In this document: positions 8,610 through 18,517 of the stretch, piece by piece
How positions within the stretch are numbered: position 1 is the stretch's first letter
Layout: each line of letters starts with the position of its first letter
Source of the DNA: an uncultured Fidelibacterota bacterium
Lineage (GTDB): Bacteria > Fidelibacterota > Marinisomatia > Marinisomatales > TCS55
Assembly: GCA_913049685.1 (NCBI GenBank)
Contig: CAJWZD010000010.1
Coordinates: 1-64,000 of the forward strand
Direction of reading: 5' to 3'
Length of the DNA: 64,000 nucleotides
The notes under the pieces: model-generated
Database searches by the model: none
What the model saw: the letters and a program-made list of their open reading frames with translations, nothing else
Told to the model about the DNA's origin: nothing
Position numbers and translations under genes: made by a program

Positions 8610-9845
8610 TTACTTAGCCCACGAAGACTTGAGAAGTGCAACCGATGGATCTTCCGTGTTTGAGACAAGAACGTATCCATTTTTATATGCAAGTCCTTCG
8701 GGTTCTCCAGCACTAGTTCCTGCAGTGTCACCGGTATAGTCATTCATTTCAGTGATAGCTCCAGAATCATATTTAGGATTTGCTGGGTCAGTAATATCAT
8801 ACACAACTACTGCTCCCGCATCTTGCAGGGTTGTTAAAACGAATGCTTTGTCACCGGCCTCAACTATTACAACTTCTTCAGGCTCAATTCCTTTTCTCCT
8901 ATCATCCCAATCCCAGTTGCTAGGAAGATCATCTGCCATCCTAATGAACCTTTGCGTTACAGGTTTTCCGCTACCATCTAATGAATGGACTCCAATGGTT
9001 CCATCGTATTCCCCTGCAGTACATATCAATGTACCATCAGAATTGACCCATATTCCATCTGGTTCATGTTCAGGGTTAGAGTACGTAACTTTATTTTGTA
9101 AAACATCTGGTGGATTGGATAATGAAAACCAACCCATCTCATTAGACTCTTGAAGTGTCATATAAACGGTATCACCGTTTGGTGCAATTTTTACACCTTC
9201 AGGCTCTGCCAGGTTTCCATTCGATCCTGTATGGGATATTTTCATATCTTTAACAAGAGATGCTTTGTCAATACCTGCGCTTATATCGTAGACAGATACT
9301 CCAGGAAAACCAAGACTTTGACATCCACCATCAACACCGTCTTCATAATCAAACTCATTTACTACAACTACAAATTTGTTATCAACAGCAATATCAACAG
9401 CGTCGGGGTTAAATCCAAGTTCATATGGACCGTATTTTTGTAGAGTTGAGGTGTCAATTAAGTAGAGTTCTCCTCTTAAGCATGCACCCTTAGAAACCAC
9501 TACAGCTAAAATTGATTCATCGACACTAACGTCAATTGAGGAAGCATCGGCATCAGCATCTTGGGTTATTTGAACACTTTGACCGCTCATAGTTATTCCG
9601 GAAGGGGTGATACTTATGAAATCAACAGAATTTTGTCTAGAATTAACAATGACACCCAATTCATCAGTAACGAATCGAATTAATTCAGGCTGAGACTGGG
9701 TTCCGTCACCAGTAGTAATCTTATCAACCATTGTAATGCTAAAACTCTCAACAACAAGTTGTTCTTCTGCTTCTTTATCTTCACATCCACTTATTAACAG
9801 AGCGATGATTAAGAGACTTTGAATATAAGTATATTTAATTTTCAC
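8610..9845 (-). CDS. Beta-propeller lipoprotein (choice-of-anchor I / phytase-esterase-like)
   Basis: A 411-aa lipoprotein. The signal peptide ends in the lipobox LISG-C21, followed by an acidic linker (EDKEAEEQ) typical of surface export in this group. The rest is a repeated beta-propeller pattern with PEGVKIAPNGDTVYMT, PEEVVIVEAGDKAFVL and EPEGLAYKNGYVLV, which resembles the choice-of-anchor I/esterase-like phytase families; some relatives are annotated as alkaline phosphatases. The catalytic function is not shown by any motif I can name. It follows the porin gene by 25 nt, so the two form an operon behind a Pho-box-like site. Confidence 0.65.
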   Translation of the reverse strand: MKIKYTYIQSLLIIALLISGCEDKEAEEQLVVESFSITMVDKITTGDGTQSQPELIRFVTDELGVIVNSRQNSVDFISITPSGITMSGQSVQITQDADADASSIDVSVDESILAVVVSKGACLRGELYLIDTSTLQKYGPYELGFNPDAVDIAVDNKFVVVVNEFDYEDGVDGGCQSLGFPGVSVYDISAGIDKASLVKDMKISHTGSNGNLAEPEGVKIAPNGDTVYMTLQESNEMGWFSLSNPPDVLQNKVTYSNPEHEPDGIWVNSDGTLICTAGEYDGTIGVHSLDGSGKPVTQRFIRMADDLPSNWDWDDRRKGIEPEEVVIVEAGDKAFVLTTLQDAGAVVVYDITDPANPKYDSGAITEMNDYTGDTAGTSAGEPEGLAYKNGYVLVSNTEDPSVALLKSSWAK

Positions 9846-9870
9846 TATAATTAACTCCTATTTTTAGTTT

Positions 9871-11061
9871 TTAAAAATTTAGTTCCAACTGAACAAGTAA
9901 TTGATCGTCTTTGACTTCTGGCTGAAAGCTCCTTCTCTCGCTATCAGCATATTCTTGTTTATCCCCTGTTACTTCTCCAAGGAAATAATATTCAACTTTT
10001 AACTTGGCGTAATCAGTAATATCATAGACAGAGGCAAGCGTTAACAGCTTTCTATCCCAAGTTTGAGGGTCTTTAAGTAAAGGAAAAAAATCATTTCCAC
10101 CAGGGTCAATTCGTAGTTCACCGTATCGGACTAACATCAATAAGTTCTTTTGCACGTTAGAACTTATTTCTCCATAAAACCCGCCTCTTTTTAAGAAGCC
10201 ATCCACCGAACCAATATATTCTGCGCGGAGAAGAGAATTAACAATGCTCATTTCACCTCTGAGGCCGTACCACGAGTGATCAATATTAGCATCCTTAGAT
10301 AACACGTTGTCAGGTTCTAGATTAGCGTAATAGTCAAAATCATAGTGTAGACGCTTTTTCCAATCCTCATCGTCAATTAGTTTACCTGTGTAGTACCAGC
10401 TTTGAAAATTCATAATACCTAAATCCATTTTGCCTCTAAGGCCAAATTCGTAGGTTTGACCATCTGTCTTTTCTGTATCATCATAGACCAACATACGAAA
10501 AGATTTATCTTCAAGAGCATCATCGTAACCTAGTGGTCTTTTAAGAGCAATTGACGCGCCATAATCAAAAATTGCAAATTTTCTACTTACGTCAATATGA
10601 TACTGTCTTCCTTTCCAGTATGCAGTACCGATAAGGGGATACCCTTCGGTTTTTCTTTTTAATGCAACTGCAGGTCTATTTTTTCCAACTTCAACTCGCA
10701 GATTATCTTTTTTATAAAGAAGATAATGCTTATCGGCGTATGCCCGGTTATCGTTAAATCGCAGGCTAAATCGATACGAAATTGTGGGGGAATAAATTAC
10801 TTTAAAATCTAAAACAGCTTTATCAATTCTGGTGTGTGGGCTGCGAGTTTCAATTTTTTTTAAAAAACCTTCTCTGTTTCCTGCACCACCTTTTCCTTCC
10901 ACATCAATGAATTCTACCTCAACCTCACCTGAGAGTTCAATTTTAACACCAGATGGTATACTAAGCGATATGTCGCTGTCACTAAGATCACTTGATTGGC
11001 TCAAAATCTTACTAGGTAGAATATATACGAATAATAATAAAATGAGTTTCGAGTATGTCAA
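9871..11061 (-). CDS. Phosphate-selective porin (OprO/OprP-like) outer-membrane beta barrel
   Basis: A 396-aa porin: signal peptide, then amphipathic beta strands to a C-terminal aromatic strand (LLVQLELNF). The pattern GVKIELSGEVEVEF, TRIDKAVLDFKVIYSPTISYRFSLRFND and QTWDRKLLTLASVYDITDYAKLKVEYYFLG fits the OprO/OprP (porin O/P) family. I place the start at the TTG at 11061, because AAAGGAAA lies 6 nt upstream and this gives a compact signal peptide MTYSKLILLLFVYILP. The ATG at 11106 adds 15 charged residues. It would let phosphate or phosphate esters cross the outer membrane. Confidence 0.78.
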   Translation of the reverse strand: MTYSKLILLLFVYILPSKILSQSSDLSDSDISLSIPSGVKIELSGEVEVEFIDVEGKGGAGNREGFLKKIETRSPHTRIDKAVLDFKVIYSPTISYRFSLRFNDNRAYADKHYLLYKKDNLRVEVGKNRPAVALKRKTEGYPLIGTAYWKGRQYHIDVSRKFAIFDYGASIALKRPLGYDDALEDKSFRMLVYDDTEKTDGQTYEFGLRGKMDLGIMNFQSWYYTGKLIDDEDWKKRLHYDFDYYANLEPDNVLSKDANIDHSWYGLRGEMSIVNSLLRAEYIGSVDGFLKRGGFYGEISSNVQKNLLMLVRYGELRIDPGGNDFFPLLKDPQTWDRKLLTLASVYDITDYAKLKVEYYFLGEVTGDKQEYADSERRSFQPEVKDDQLLVQLELNF

Positions 11062-11117
11062 TTTATGTTTCCTTTGGAAGATATTTTGAAAATCTTTGTA
11101 GCACAAATTGCATTTCT

Positions 11118-11139
11118 AATATTAACAAATTATAAAAAC
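11118..11139 (-). promoter_or_regulatory. Pho-box-like 11-bp repeat before the porin operon
   Basis: Read on the minus strand, GTTTTTATAAT is followed by TTGTTAATATT. The units match the phoB-promoter element at 6 and 9 of 11 positions and keep the 11-bp period. The site lies 57 bp before the TTG start of the porin. It is the weakest of the five sites. Confidence 0.45.
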
Positions 11140-11288
11140 ATCTTTTTATCCTCAAAATACTGTATTTCTAATTTAAATAAATTATTAACAAATCTATTTT
11201 TTGAAAAATATTGTAGATGAGCTATAAATATAAAATTAAATTCCTTTTCAATGATAACCGCATTAATAAAATCTTATCAATTTAAATA

Positions 11289-12206
11289 GTGATTCATCAT
11301 ACAAGAAAAGATAGTCTGAGATTTGCTTCTATAGATATTGGTAGCAATGCAATGCGACTGCTTTTTTGCAGAGTCATTGAAAGCGATGGTTCGCCAACGT
11401 TTGTTAAGGAGTCTTTAATTCGAATGCCTTTAAGGCTAGGAAAAGATGCTTTTACAATCGGCGCGATATCAGTAAAAAATTCTAAAAAATTAATTGACAC
11501 CATTCACGCTTTTTATTTGATGATTAGAGCTTATGAACCTGTCAGTTTCAGGTCGTGTGCTACCGCTGCCCTTAGAACCGCATCAAATGGAAAAAAGCTA
11601 GTCGAAACAATAAATAGTAAAGTTGATGTTGGTCTTGAAATAATCTCCGGCGAAGAAGAGGCAAGGATAATTATGGCAAACCATATAGATCAACATTTAA
11701 ACCAGGAAAAAAATTATATTTATATCGATGTGGGTGGAGGTAGTACAGAAGTAAGTTTCATTTATAAAAGACAGAAGGTATCATCTAAATCTTTTTCTAT
11801 TGGGTCTGTGCGTTTACTAGAAGATCAAGTAACAAATAATGAATGGGATGAACTGAAGCGATGGGTTTTAAAAAATAAAGCAAAATTTAAGGGCGAAATA
11901 AAAGCAATTGGGAGCGGAGGAAATATTAATAAAATATTTTCTATGTCTCAACTTAAGAAAAAAAGTGAAATTGATATTTCAACTATTCAAAATGTATTGA
12001 GCGATATTAGCCCTTTAAGTATTCAAAAGAGAATTACCAAATTAGGATTGCGACCAGATAGAGCAGACGTTATATTGCATGGTGGTAAAATTTATGAATC
12101 AATCATGAAATGGTCAGAGTGCAAAAAAATGATTGTGCCGCTTTCAGGTTTGCCGGATGGAATAATTCATGAGCTTTACGATTATTATACAAATACAAAA
12201 ATCTAG
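11289..12206 (+). CDS. ppx: Ppx/GppA phosphatase family protein
   Basis: A 305-aa exopolyphosphatase / guanosine pentaphosphatase family protein of the ASKHA fold, starting with GTG. Phosphate-1 loop FASIDIGSNAMRLL, the Glu region SGEEEARII and phosphate-2 loop YIDVGGGSTEVSF are intact, and the C-terminal LSGLPDGIIHELY matches the family. The short length means only the N-terminal catalytic unit (Ppx1 type) without the HD-like C-terminal domain. It releases phosphate from polyphosphate or converts pppGpp to ppGpp. It heads a run with the Na/Pi transporter (2-nt gap) and PhoU. Confidence 0.88.
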   Translation: MIHHTRKDSLRFASIDIGSNAMRLLFCRVIESDGSPTFVKESLIRMPLRLGKDAFTIGAISVKNSKKLIDTIHAFYLMIRAYEPVSFRSCATAALRTASNGKKLVETINSKVDVGLEIISGEEEARIIMANHIDQHLNQEKNYIYIDVGGGSTEVSFIYKRQKVSSKSFSIGSVRLLEDQVTNNEWDELKRWVLKNKAKFKGEIKAIGSGGNINKIFSMSQLKKKSEIDISTIQNVLSDISPLSIQKRITKLGLRPDRADVILHGGKIYESIMKWSECKKMIVPLSGLPDGIIHELYDYYTNTKI

Positions 12207-12208
12207 CC

Positions 12209-13345
12209 TTGGAAGAAAAAAACCAAAATAAATTTTATCTTTATCTTCGCATAATTGCAGTTTTTGCAGTTTTGTATTTATTCCTTGTCAGCATAGGAAT
12301 GATCGGATCCGCTTTTAAGGGTTTAGGCCGGGGATTTGCTGAAAGTCTTTTTCAAAGTCAGGCTAGCCCATTCATAGGACTTTTTATTGGAATTTTAGCA
12401 ACGGGTTTAATTCAAAGCTCATCAACAACAACTTCCTTAGTGGTTGGAATGGTAGCAGCGGGTACTTTCGGCAGCGACCCGAAATTAGCGGTAGCTGCAG
12501 CAGTTCCCTATATAATGGGAGCGAATATAGGTACCAGTATCACTAACACCATTGTTTCATTAGGGCACATTGTCAATAAAGAAGAATTCAAAAGAGCATT
12601 TTCTGCATCCGTTGTGCATGATTTTTTTAACATATTCGCTGTAATCGTTATTTTTCCGATAGAGCTTGTCTTTGGTGTAATCAGTAAATTTGCGATGCTA
12701 TTGTCAACCATTCTGTTAGGTAGTGGCGGTGGTACTTTTACAAGTCCAATTAAATTAATAACCAAACCTACCGTAAAGTGGATTGAAAATTTATTTCATC
12801 AGCAGTCCATTATTGAGTCAAACGTTTTATTGCTTTTAGTGGCTTTAGGTTTTCTATTTTTCTCACTAAGGAATCTTACTAAACTTATAAAGTCTCTAGT
12901 AATGTTTAGGCTTCAGGCATTTTTTGACACGCATATTTTTAAGACTACACTTCGAGCAGTTTTTTTTGGAATCATAATTACCATTCTAGTGCAAAGTAGT
13001 TCGATTACAACATCATTGGTCATTCCACTTGCTGGGGCGGGTGTATTGACTCTGAGGCAAATATTCCCCTATACCTTAGGTGCAAATATTGGAACCACTG
13101 TAACCTCACTTTTAGCAAGTATGGTCTCAGGTACTATAGCGCCTTTAGCGGTAGCTCTTAGCCATTTGACTTTTAATTTACTTGGAATTGCACTTTTATA
13201 CCCTTTCAAGAAAGTTCGAGAAATTCCTATATATCTTGCGGAATGGTTCTCTGATTTAGCTACCCAAAACAAGATTTACCCATTGCTCTATATACTAATA
13301 GTATTTTTTCTAATCCCGTTAATGCTAATAACTTTAGTAAGGTAA
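12209..13345 (+). CDS. nptA: Sodium/phosphate cotransporter (NptA/SLC34 family II)
   Basis: A 378-aa inner-membrane protein with about eight hydrophobic segments and a TTG start 2 nt after ppx. The two inverted halves each carry the family signature: IQSSSTTTSLVVGMV with MGANIGTSITNT, and VQSSSITTSLVIPLA with LGANIGTTVTSL. These QSSS repeats form the substrate and sodium sites. It imports phosphate with sodium, fitting a marine cell. Unlike many bacterial members there is no C-terminal PhoU domain; PhoU is encoded separately next door. Confidence 0.9.
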   Translation: MEEKNQNKFYLYLRIIAVFAVLYLFLVSIGMIGSAFKGLGRGFAESLFQSQASPFIGLFIGILATGLIQSSSTTTSLVVGMVAAGTFGSDPKLAVAAAVPYIMGANIGTSITNTIVSLGHIVNKEEFKRAFSASVVHDFFNIFAVIVIFPIELVFGVISKFAMLLSTILLGSGGGTFTSPIKLITKPTVKWIENLFHQQSIIESNVLLLLVALGFLFFSLRNLTKLIKSLVMFRLQAFFDTHIFKTTLRAVFFGIIITILVQSSSITTSLVIPLAGAGVLTLRQIFPYTLGANIGTTVTSLLASMVSGTIAPLAVALSHLTFNLLGIALLYPFKKVREIPIYLAEWFSDLATQNKIYPLLYILIVFFLIPLMLITLVR

Positions 13346-13349
13346 TAAT

Positions 13350-14021
13350 ATGTCACTCTTTAAAGATATTTTGAAAATTTGGAAATCAGACAGTTTGCTC
13401 TTGCAGGCTTGGGAAGAAACCTTTTCTATGCTAACCTTATGTAGTGATGTTTATCACAAATCAATTTTAAATTTTAACACTGGAGAAAAAATTGATGAAG
13501 TTAAAGCTCTCAAAAAAAAAGATAGGATAATAAATGATTATCAAATTTCGGTTAGGAAGAAAGTCTTAACACATTTTTCTACAGGTGAAAACATGCGTGA
13601 AATCACCAATGGTTTAATTTTAGTTGATATTGTTGTTGATGTAGAGCGAATGGGTGATTATTGTAAAAATATCTCTGATTTAACAATAATGAATCAAGGA
13701 CCTTTCGATTTTGGGAGCTTTTCTAAAGATGTCAAGAAAATCGAAAAGGAAGTCTCATCGAGATTTTCAGACACGATAAAGTGCATTGAAGAGCAAAACG
13801 AAAGTCTTGCATTATCCCAGTTAAATAATTATAAAAAAATGATATCTAACATATCTGATAAAATAGTAGAAGAATTGATAGTGTCTAACCATGACATTGA
13901 AGGCAAAAAATCTGTTGCATTATCATTATATGTTAGGTACTTAAAACGTATTGGCGCCCACCTTAAAAATATTACATCATCCGTTGTAAATCCATATGAG
14001 CGGATCGGCTATCGGGATTAA
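13350..14021 (+). CDS. phoU: PhoU-domain protein
   Basis: A 223-aa all-helical protein that starts 4 nt after the Na/Pi cotransporter. It shows a PhoU-type helix pair, including ILVDIVVDVERMGDYCKNISDLT and LSLYVRYLKRIGAHLKNITSSVVNPYERI, where E/DxxD residues in the helices bind metal. PhoU proteins restrain phosphate uptake and PhoR signalling. Many family II Na/Pi transporters are fused to this domain, so here it is a split arrangement. It ends the ppx-nptA-phoU operon. Confidence 0.83.
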   Translation: MSLFKDILKIWKSDSLLLQAWEETFSMLTLCSDVYHKSILNFNTGEKIDEVKALKKKDRIINDYQISVRKKVLTHFSTGENMREITNGLILVDIVVDVERMGDYCKNISDLTIMNQGPFDFGSFSKDVKKIEKEVSSRFSDTIKCIEEQNESLALSQLNNYKKMISNISDKIVEELIVSNHDIEGKKSVALSLYVRYLKRIGAHLKNITSSVVNPYERIGYRD

Positions 14022-14036
14022 AATAAATTCGCATTT

Positions 14037-14058
14037 TCGTTTACAATTAATTTATATC
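14037..14058 (+). promoter_or_regulatory. Pho-box-like 11-bp repeat before the EF-hand lipoprotein
   Basis: TCGTTTACAAT is followed by TAATTTATATC; the TTTA cores start at 14040 and 14051, exactly 11 bp apart. The site lies 106 bp before the lipoprotein start and just after phoU. Confidence 0.5.
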
Positions 14059-14164
14059 GCTGTAATAACATTTTAATCTAGCCAAACTAGTTTCACTTAC
14101 ATTAAAAGATTTAATTCTTTTTCAATAAAACTATTATAATAAAAAAATTTTAACTGAGGACATT

Positions 14165-15388
14165 ATGATTCTTAAGAATACACGTAAAATTTTACCCTTT
14201 ATGCTTTGTAGTATATTTATTTTTTCAGCCTGTGAGGAAGATGAGGATTCTGGGCCTAGTCTTGGTGAGGTTGTAGGAACTTGGAAGCTTTCTTCGTTTA
14301 AGGGTACCTATGATCGCAAAGTTATCACGAAAGAAGGTGCTGAGCATTCAAAAGATAAATACGAATTGGTCGCTTCTTGGAAAGACGGTGAAGCATTTAC
14401 AGAAAAAACAGGGTTTGATTATTCAGCTTTAAAAGCATCATCAGATCAGGTACTTGCTACCTTCCAAGCGGGGGATGATGCTCCTGGTTTTCCCAGAACT
14501 TCTGACCTTAACTCAGCTCAGCTAGAAGCAAATCAGATTAATTTAACAACAGTATTGTTCGACGCTCCTTCAAAAGGTGATTATGGAACGTATACTATCG
14601 AAGGAACCTATCCTACTATCAGGCTAGATCAAGATTCATGTTTGACCTACTCAACGGTTGCACCAATTACAGATTCAGGTGAATATACTGTTGATGTTGA
14701 TGAAAATGGCTCCGCAAAGCCTAACAATTTTATTTTGCGTCCAAAAGCAGGACAAGATCAAGTTTTGCCACCTTTTCCTGATGGCACATATAGCGTTGAT
14801 GCTGTTTCTAGCCCCAAAACATTTTCTTTAAAGTTCTTGGATCGCGACTCTCACGATGAACTTTTCTCTCAGGTGCAAACGAGTTTTAGTGAAGCTGACG
14901 ACCGCGTTATATCTGGTATTAATGGACTTCCAGTAGATGATGACGGGGCTTGGGATTCTACTGCTGAAGGAGATTCCCATTCCGAAGCTTTTGTAAAACA
15001 TTCCTCTTTTGAGTTATGGGGTGGTATGATGACATGGTATGCAATGAATGTTATTTCAGAAACCCAACAAAAAATTTCTGATGTAAAAAATCCCCTGCAA
15101 GATCTAAGTGGTGATGGAAAAATTGACATTAGCGATATGATGCTTTATATGATTTCTGATATTAGAAATGGGTATGGATCTAAAACTGTTTATGGTCTTG
15201 AATACGCTAAGCTTATCAGCTTTTCAAACAAATTAGAGCCCACGATGGTTGATGATAGCGGCCATTCATTTTCTATGGATTCTATGGACATGGGCGGTAA
15301 GTTAACATATGTGATTAAAGAAGGTCTTTGTATCCCAGTTAATGAAACTATTGATTTTGATACAAAATGGGTTGAAGTAGCTCAATAA
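14165..15388 (+). CDS. Surface lipoprotein with lipocalin-like start and EF-hand/dockerin-like loop
   Basis: A 407-aa lipoprotein. The signal peptide ends at IFIFSA-C23, followed by an acidic stretch (EEDEDSG). The mature N-terminus VVGTWKLSSFKG resembles lipocalin-like domains. Near residues 316-330, DLSGDGKIDISDMMLYM is a calcium-loop sequence like one dockerin/EF-hand half. The rest is unassigned. AACTGAGGACATT before the ATG gives a ribosome site. It precedes a TonB receptor and has its own Pho-box-like promoter, so it may be the surface partner of that receptor; this is inference. Confidence 0.7.
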   Translation: MILKNTRKILPFMLCSIFIFSACEEDEDSGPSLGEVVGTWKLSSFKGTYDRKVITKEGAEHSKDKYELVASWKDGEAFTEKTGFDYSALKASSDQVLATFQAGDDAPGFPRTSDLNSAQLEANQINLTTVLFDAPSKGDYGTYTIEGTYPTIRLDQDSCLTYSTVAPITDSGEYTVDVDENGSAKPNNFILRPKAGQDQVLPPFPDGTYSVDAVSSPKTFSLKFLDRDSHDELFSQVQTSFSEADDRVISGINGLPVDDDGAWDSTAEGDSHSEAFVKHSSFELWGGMMTWYAMNVISETQQKISDVKNPLQDLSGDGKIDISDMMLYMISDIRNGYGSKTVYGLEYAKLISFSNKLEPTMVDDSGHSFSMDSMDMGGKLTYVIKEGLCIPVNETIDFDTKWVEVAQ

Positions 15389-15407
15389 ATATCAAACAAA
15401 TAGCTCT

Positions 15408-15429
15408 ACGTTTATAATTTGTTTATATA
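15408..15429 (+). promoter_or_regulatory. Pho-box-like 11-bp repeat before the TonB receptor
   Basis: ACGTTTATAAT is followed by TTGTTTATATA, with GTTTATA cores 11 bp apart (8-9 of 11 positions shared with the phoB-promoter element). The site ends 39 bp before the receptor start, close enough to overlap the promoter. Confidence 0.55.
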
Positions 15430-15468
15430 CGTGCAATAGTTTGGCATGTTTACAAACCCTTCATCCTA

Positions 15469-18400
15469 ATGCGTTTTAAATATATTTTATTATTATTTGT
15501 TACCTCTAGCGCGCTAACCGCGCAATCTGGAAATATTTCAGGTAACATTACTGATGCGTCGACAGGCGAACCATTAGTTGGCGCTAACGTATTTCTTGAA
15601 AGCACCTCCTTAGGAGCAGCAACAGATTTTGAGGGCAATTATTTTATTGATGATATACCTGTTGGGTCTTATACAATCATTGCTAATTATATAGGGTACG
15701 ACCGATTAACAATTGAAAATGTAATTGTCGAAGATGGAATTACCACCATACAGAATATTTCTCTTTCCTCAGGAACCATTGAATTACAAGCTGTAGATGT
15801 TCAAGCCGAAAAAAAACTTGGTGGAGATGCTGAGGCGCTTGAAGCTAAAGAAAAAGCTGTTGAAATAGTTGACAATATTTCTTCTGATCAAATTTCAAAA
15901 GCTGGAGATTCAGATGCTGCAGATGCTGTGCGCAGGGTGACTGGAGTTACGGTTACCGATGGTAAATATCTTGTCGTTAGAGGTTTGGGTGATCGGTACA
16001 GTACGGCGCAGTTAAATTCTGTGGGAATGCCTAGCCCTGAAGCTGAGAAACGTTCTGTACCTTTGAACCTTTTTAGTACAGCTCTAATTGCTGGAATAGA
16101 TGTTGCCAAAAGTTACAGGCCAGACTTACCTGGGACATTTGGTGGAGGTAATGTTAATATTAAAACAAAACTTTACCCCGCAAAGACTATATATAAAATT
16201 AAATTTGGATCCGGATTGAATTCAAATTTAATGCCAGGTTCAGATTTCATTTCCAATATGGATGGGCCAGGAGATTTTTTTGGCTATGACCATAATAGGG
16301 TGCGCGATATTCCAAGTCAATTTAATGATCAATTAATTAATTTTACGAATATACCAAATGATTTCAGAACCGATCTTGCTTCTTTTTATGTGAATATGAT
16401 TGGTGACACGGTTTGGTATGATACACCTGAAAGAAAAACAGCGTGGTACTCCGAAGCGTTTGAAAAGAATAGATCTATGCCAAACATCTTTAAAAATTCT
16501 CTTCAAAAATCTAGTCTACCTAAAAGTATTAGCTTGACCTACGGAACAAAAATTGACCTTAATCCTGATTTTGAAATGGGATATCTATTTGATGGTAATT
16601 TTTCTGGAAAACATAAACATAACTCCCAATACATAAAACGCTATGCAGGATTAAATGATCCAGATAATGAGGGTGAATCCATATTAAGAAATAGCTACCT
16701 TGATCTTGAGCAAAAAACTTACGAATACAACACCAACCTTGGGTTTAATGCTAGTATAGGATTGACCTTCAAAGATCTTATAAAATTTGGAATACGAAAT
16801 GTCTACACACACACTTCAAAAGATTATTTTGCACGTGCAATGGGAGAATCTGGGGAGCTATCCAAAACAATTTTGGAGGATGGATCTGTTGATGAAATGG
16901 GGCTACTGTTCAGTCAAAGGTATAATGAAAAAGCAATAAATTTGACCACTTTTTCGGTTGAAGGTGCGTTCTTGTTAGGTAGTTTTTTTGGGAACCTTGA
17001 AAACGAATTTGATTTAAAAGTTACCGCTGGACAATCAAATATGTATGAACCTTTTGTTGCAAAGGCAGAGTACGAATATGACCCCAACTTTGATCAGTAT
17101 ACAATTTATGCTCGAAATGGCTCAAGACCTGGTGAATATTATGGAAGCTATGGTGACGAAGAAATAAATGGTCTCATTTTTAATTATGGATTAAGCTCAA
17201 GATTTGGAAAAATTAAATTTGGTGTGCGAATCGATGATAAGAAGAGGGATTTTTCTAGACGATGGATTTATTCTGATTGGTCTGATATGAGCGTACAGTT
17301 TGATAGAACAAGAATTTCAATAGATGAAGATAGTCCAAATGAGGTTCTATCTGAAGAATACTGGGGGAGTTTCGACGGTGATCAAATCCAGCATGGACTG
17401 TTATTTGTCGAACAGACCAGCGGCTTTGATGGTTACAAGGCCAGTGAAAATATTGATGCAGCCTATATCATGTATGATCAAACCTTTTTTGATAAACTTC
17501 AATTGAGCGTAGGAGCTCGAAGAGAAAAATACATTATGTCAATGGACCCCTATAATCCAGTTACAAACGAGAGACCATCTTATAGAGATTCTGTAGGCAA
17601 CCCTATTCCTCTTGAAATTGATAATGACGATAGCAAAATTTTACCAGCATTCATATTAAATTACTCACTAACTGATAAATCTAAAGTTCGTAGCTCATAC
17701 TCAAAGACACTTGCACGACCTCAATTTAGAGAGTATGCCCCTTACACCTTTTCTGAGTTCTTAGGTGCCGACATTTCTGTTGGTTATCCATTTTTAAAAA
17801 ATACTGAACTAACTAGCTTTGACTTGAGATACGAATATTACCCAAAAGGAATAGAATTGATATCTGTTGGCATATTTAAAAAGGATTTTAAAAACCCCAT
17901 TGAAGAATCTCTCCTTGGTGTAAGCGGTCTTGCTCCCTATAAATCATGGCAGAATTCTGACTATGCGCACATAACAGGTTTAGAGCTTGAATATCGTAAA
18001 AATCTTGATTTCATTCCTTCTCGCTTTGGTTTTTTATTTTTGAACACAAATTTTAGTGTCAGCAGTTCAGAAGTGGCAATCCCTGAAAAGGTATATGTTT
18101 TTGTGCAACGATCAACAAGCAGTGAAATTGTCCCATTTGCCAATCCGGTTACCGAAAGAACTAGACCACTTCAAGGGCAATCGAATTTAGTCTATAATAC
18201 TAGTTTGAATTATAATAACCAAAGTGGATACGAATTAAATCTGGCCTACAATTCTTTCAGTAAGCGATTGGTATCGATTTCTGGCGATATACCTGGTCAT
18301 TTTTGGGAGCTTCCTTTTCATTCATTAAATATAACAGGTTCAAAAAAAATTGGCCCCTTTAAAGCATCATTTAAGATTCAAAACGTACTTGGTGAAAGCG

Positions 18401-18495
18401 TAATTCATGCCCATGACTTTAGAGGTGATTATTACAATACTAAAGAATTTAATCCTGGTAGGAATCTATCCATCTCACTTCAATACAATAACTAG
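15469..18495 (+). CDS. TonB-dependent outer-membrane receptor with carboxypeptidase-like N-domain
   Basis: A 1008-aa receptor. Signal peptide (1-19), a CarboxypepD_reg-like domain (about 22-105; GNISGNITDASTGEPLVGAN), then a linker, plug domain (about 130-235; AADAVRRVTGVTVTDGKYLVVRGLG) and a long beta barrel ending LSISLQYNN. It would import a ligand through the outer membrane with TonB energy. The plug resembles the group with the VRGLGDRYSTAQLNG signature, not siderophore or SusC types. Ligand unknown. The Pho-box-like promoter and neighbours suggest a phosphorus-containing substrate. Confidence 0.85.
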   Translation: MRFKYILLLFVTSSALTAQSGNISGNITDASTGEPLVGANVFLESTSLGAATDFEGNYFIDDIPVGSYTIIANYIGYDRLTIENVIVEDGITTIQNISLSSGTIELQAVDVQAEKKLGGDAEALEAKEKAVEIVDNISSDQISKAGDSDAADAVRRVTGVTVTDGKYLVVRGLGDRYSTAQLNSVGMPSPEAEKRSVPLNLFSTALIAGIDVAKSYRPDLPGTFGGGNVNIKTKLYPAKTIYKIKFGSGLNSNLMPGSDFISNMDGPGDFFGYDHNRVRDIPSQFNDQLINFTNIPNDFRTDLASFYVNMIGDTVWYDTPERKTAWYSEAFEKNRSMPNIFKNSLQKSSLPKSISLTYGTKIDLNPDFEMGYLFDGNFSGKHKHNSQYIKRYAGLNDPDNEGESILRNSYLDLEQKTYEYNTNLGFNASIGLTFKDLIKFGIRNVYTHTSKDYFARAMGESGELSKTILEDGSVDEMGLLFSQRYNEKAINLTTFSVEGAFLLGSFFGNLENEFDLKVTAGQSNMYEPFVAKAEYEYDPNFDQYTIYARNGSRPGEYYGSYGDEEINGLIFNYGLSSRFGKIKFGVRIDDKKRDFSRRWIYSDWSDMSVQFDRTRISIDEDSPNEVLSEEYWGSFDGDQIQHGLLFVEQTSGFDGYKASENIDAAYIMYDQTFFDKLQLSVGARREKYIMSMDPYNPVTNERPSYRDSVGNPIPLEIDNDDSKILPAFILNYSLTDKSKVRSSYSKTLARPQFREYAPYTFSEFLGADISVGYPFLKNTELTSFDLRYEYYPKGIELISVGIFKKDFKNPIEESLLGVSGLAPYKSWQNSDYAHITGLELEYRKNLDFIPSRFGFLFLNTNFSVSSSEVAIPEKVYVFVQRSTSSEIVPFANPVTERTRPLQGQSNLVYNTSLNYNNQSGYELNLAYNSFSKRLVSISGDIPGHFWELPFHSLNITGSKKIGPFKASFKIQNVLGESVIHAHDFRGDYYNTKEFNPGRNLSISLQYNN

Positions 18496-18517
18496 ATTTT
18501 TGTTTCCTTCGGTCTAG

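Noticed and set aside
8752-9443. Plus-strand frames opposite the beta-propeller lipoprotein
   Set aside because: They lie antisense inside a well-supported gene, lack ribosome sites and have no recognisable domains.
11172-11193. Second Pho-box-like repeat upstream of the porin/ppx region
   Set aside because: TTTGTTAATAA-type unit without a clean 11-bp partner; AT-rich DNA gives such matches by chance.
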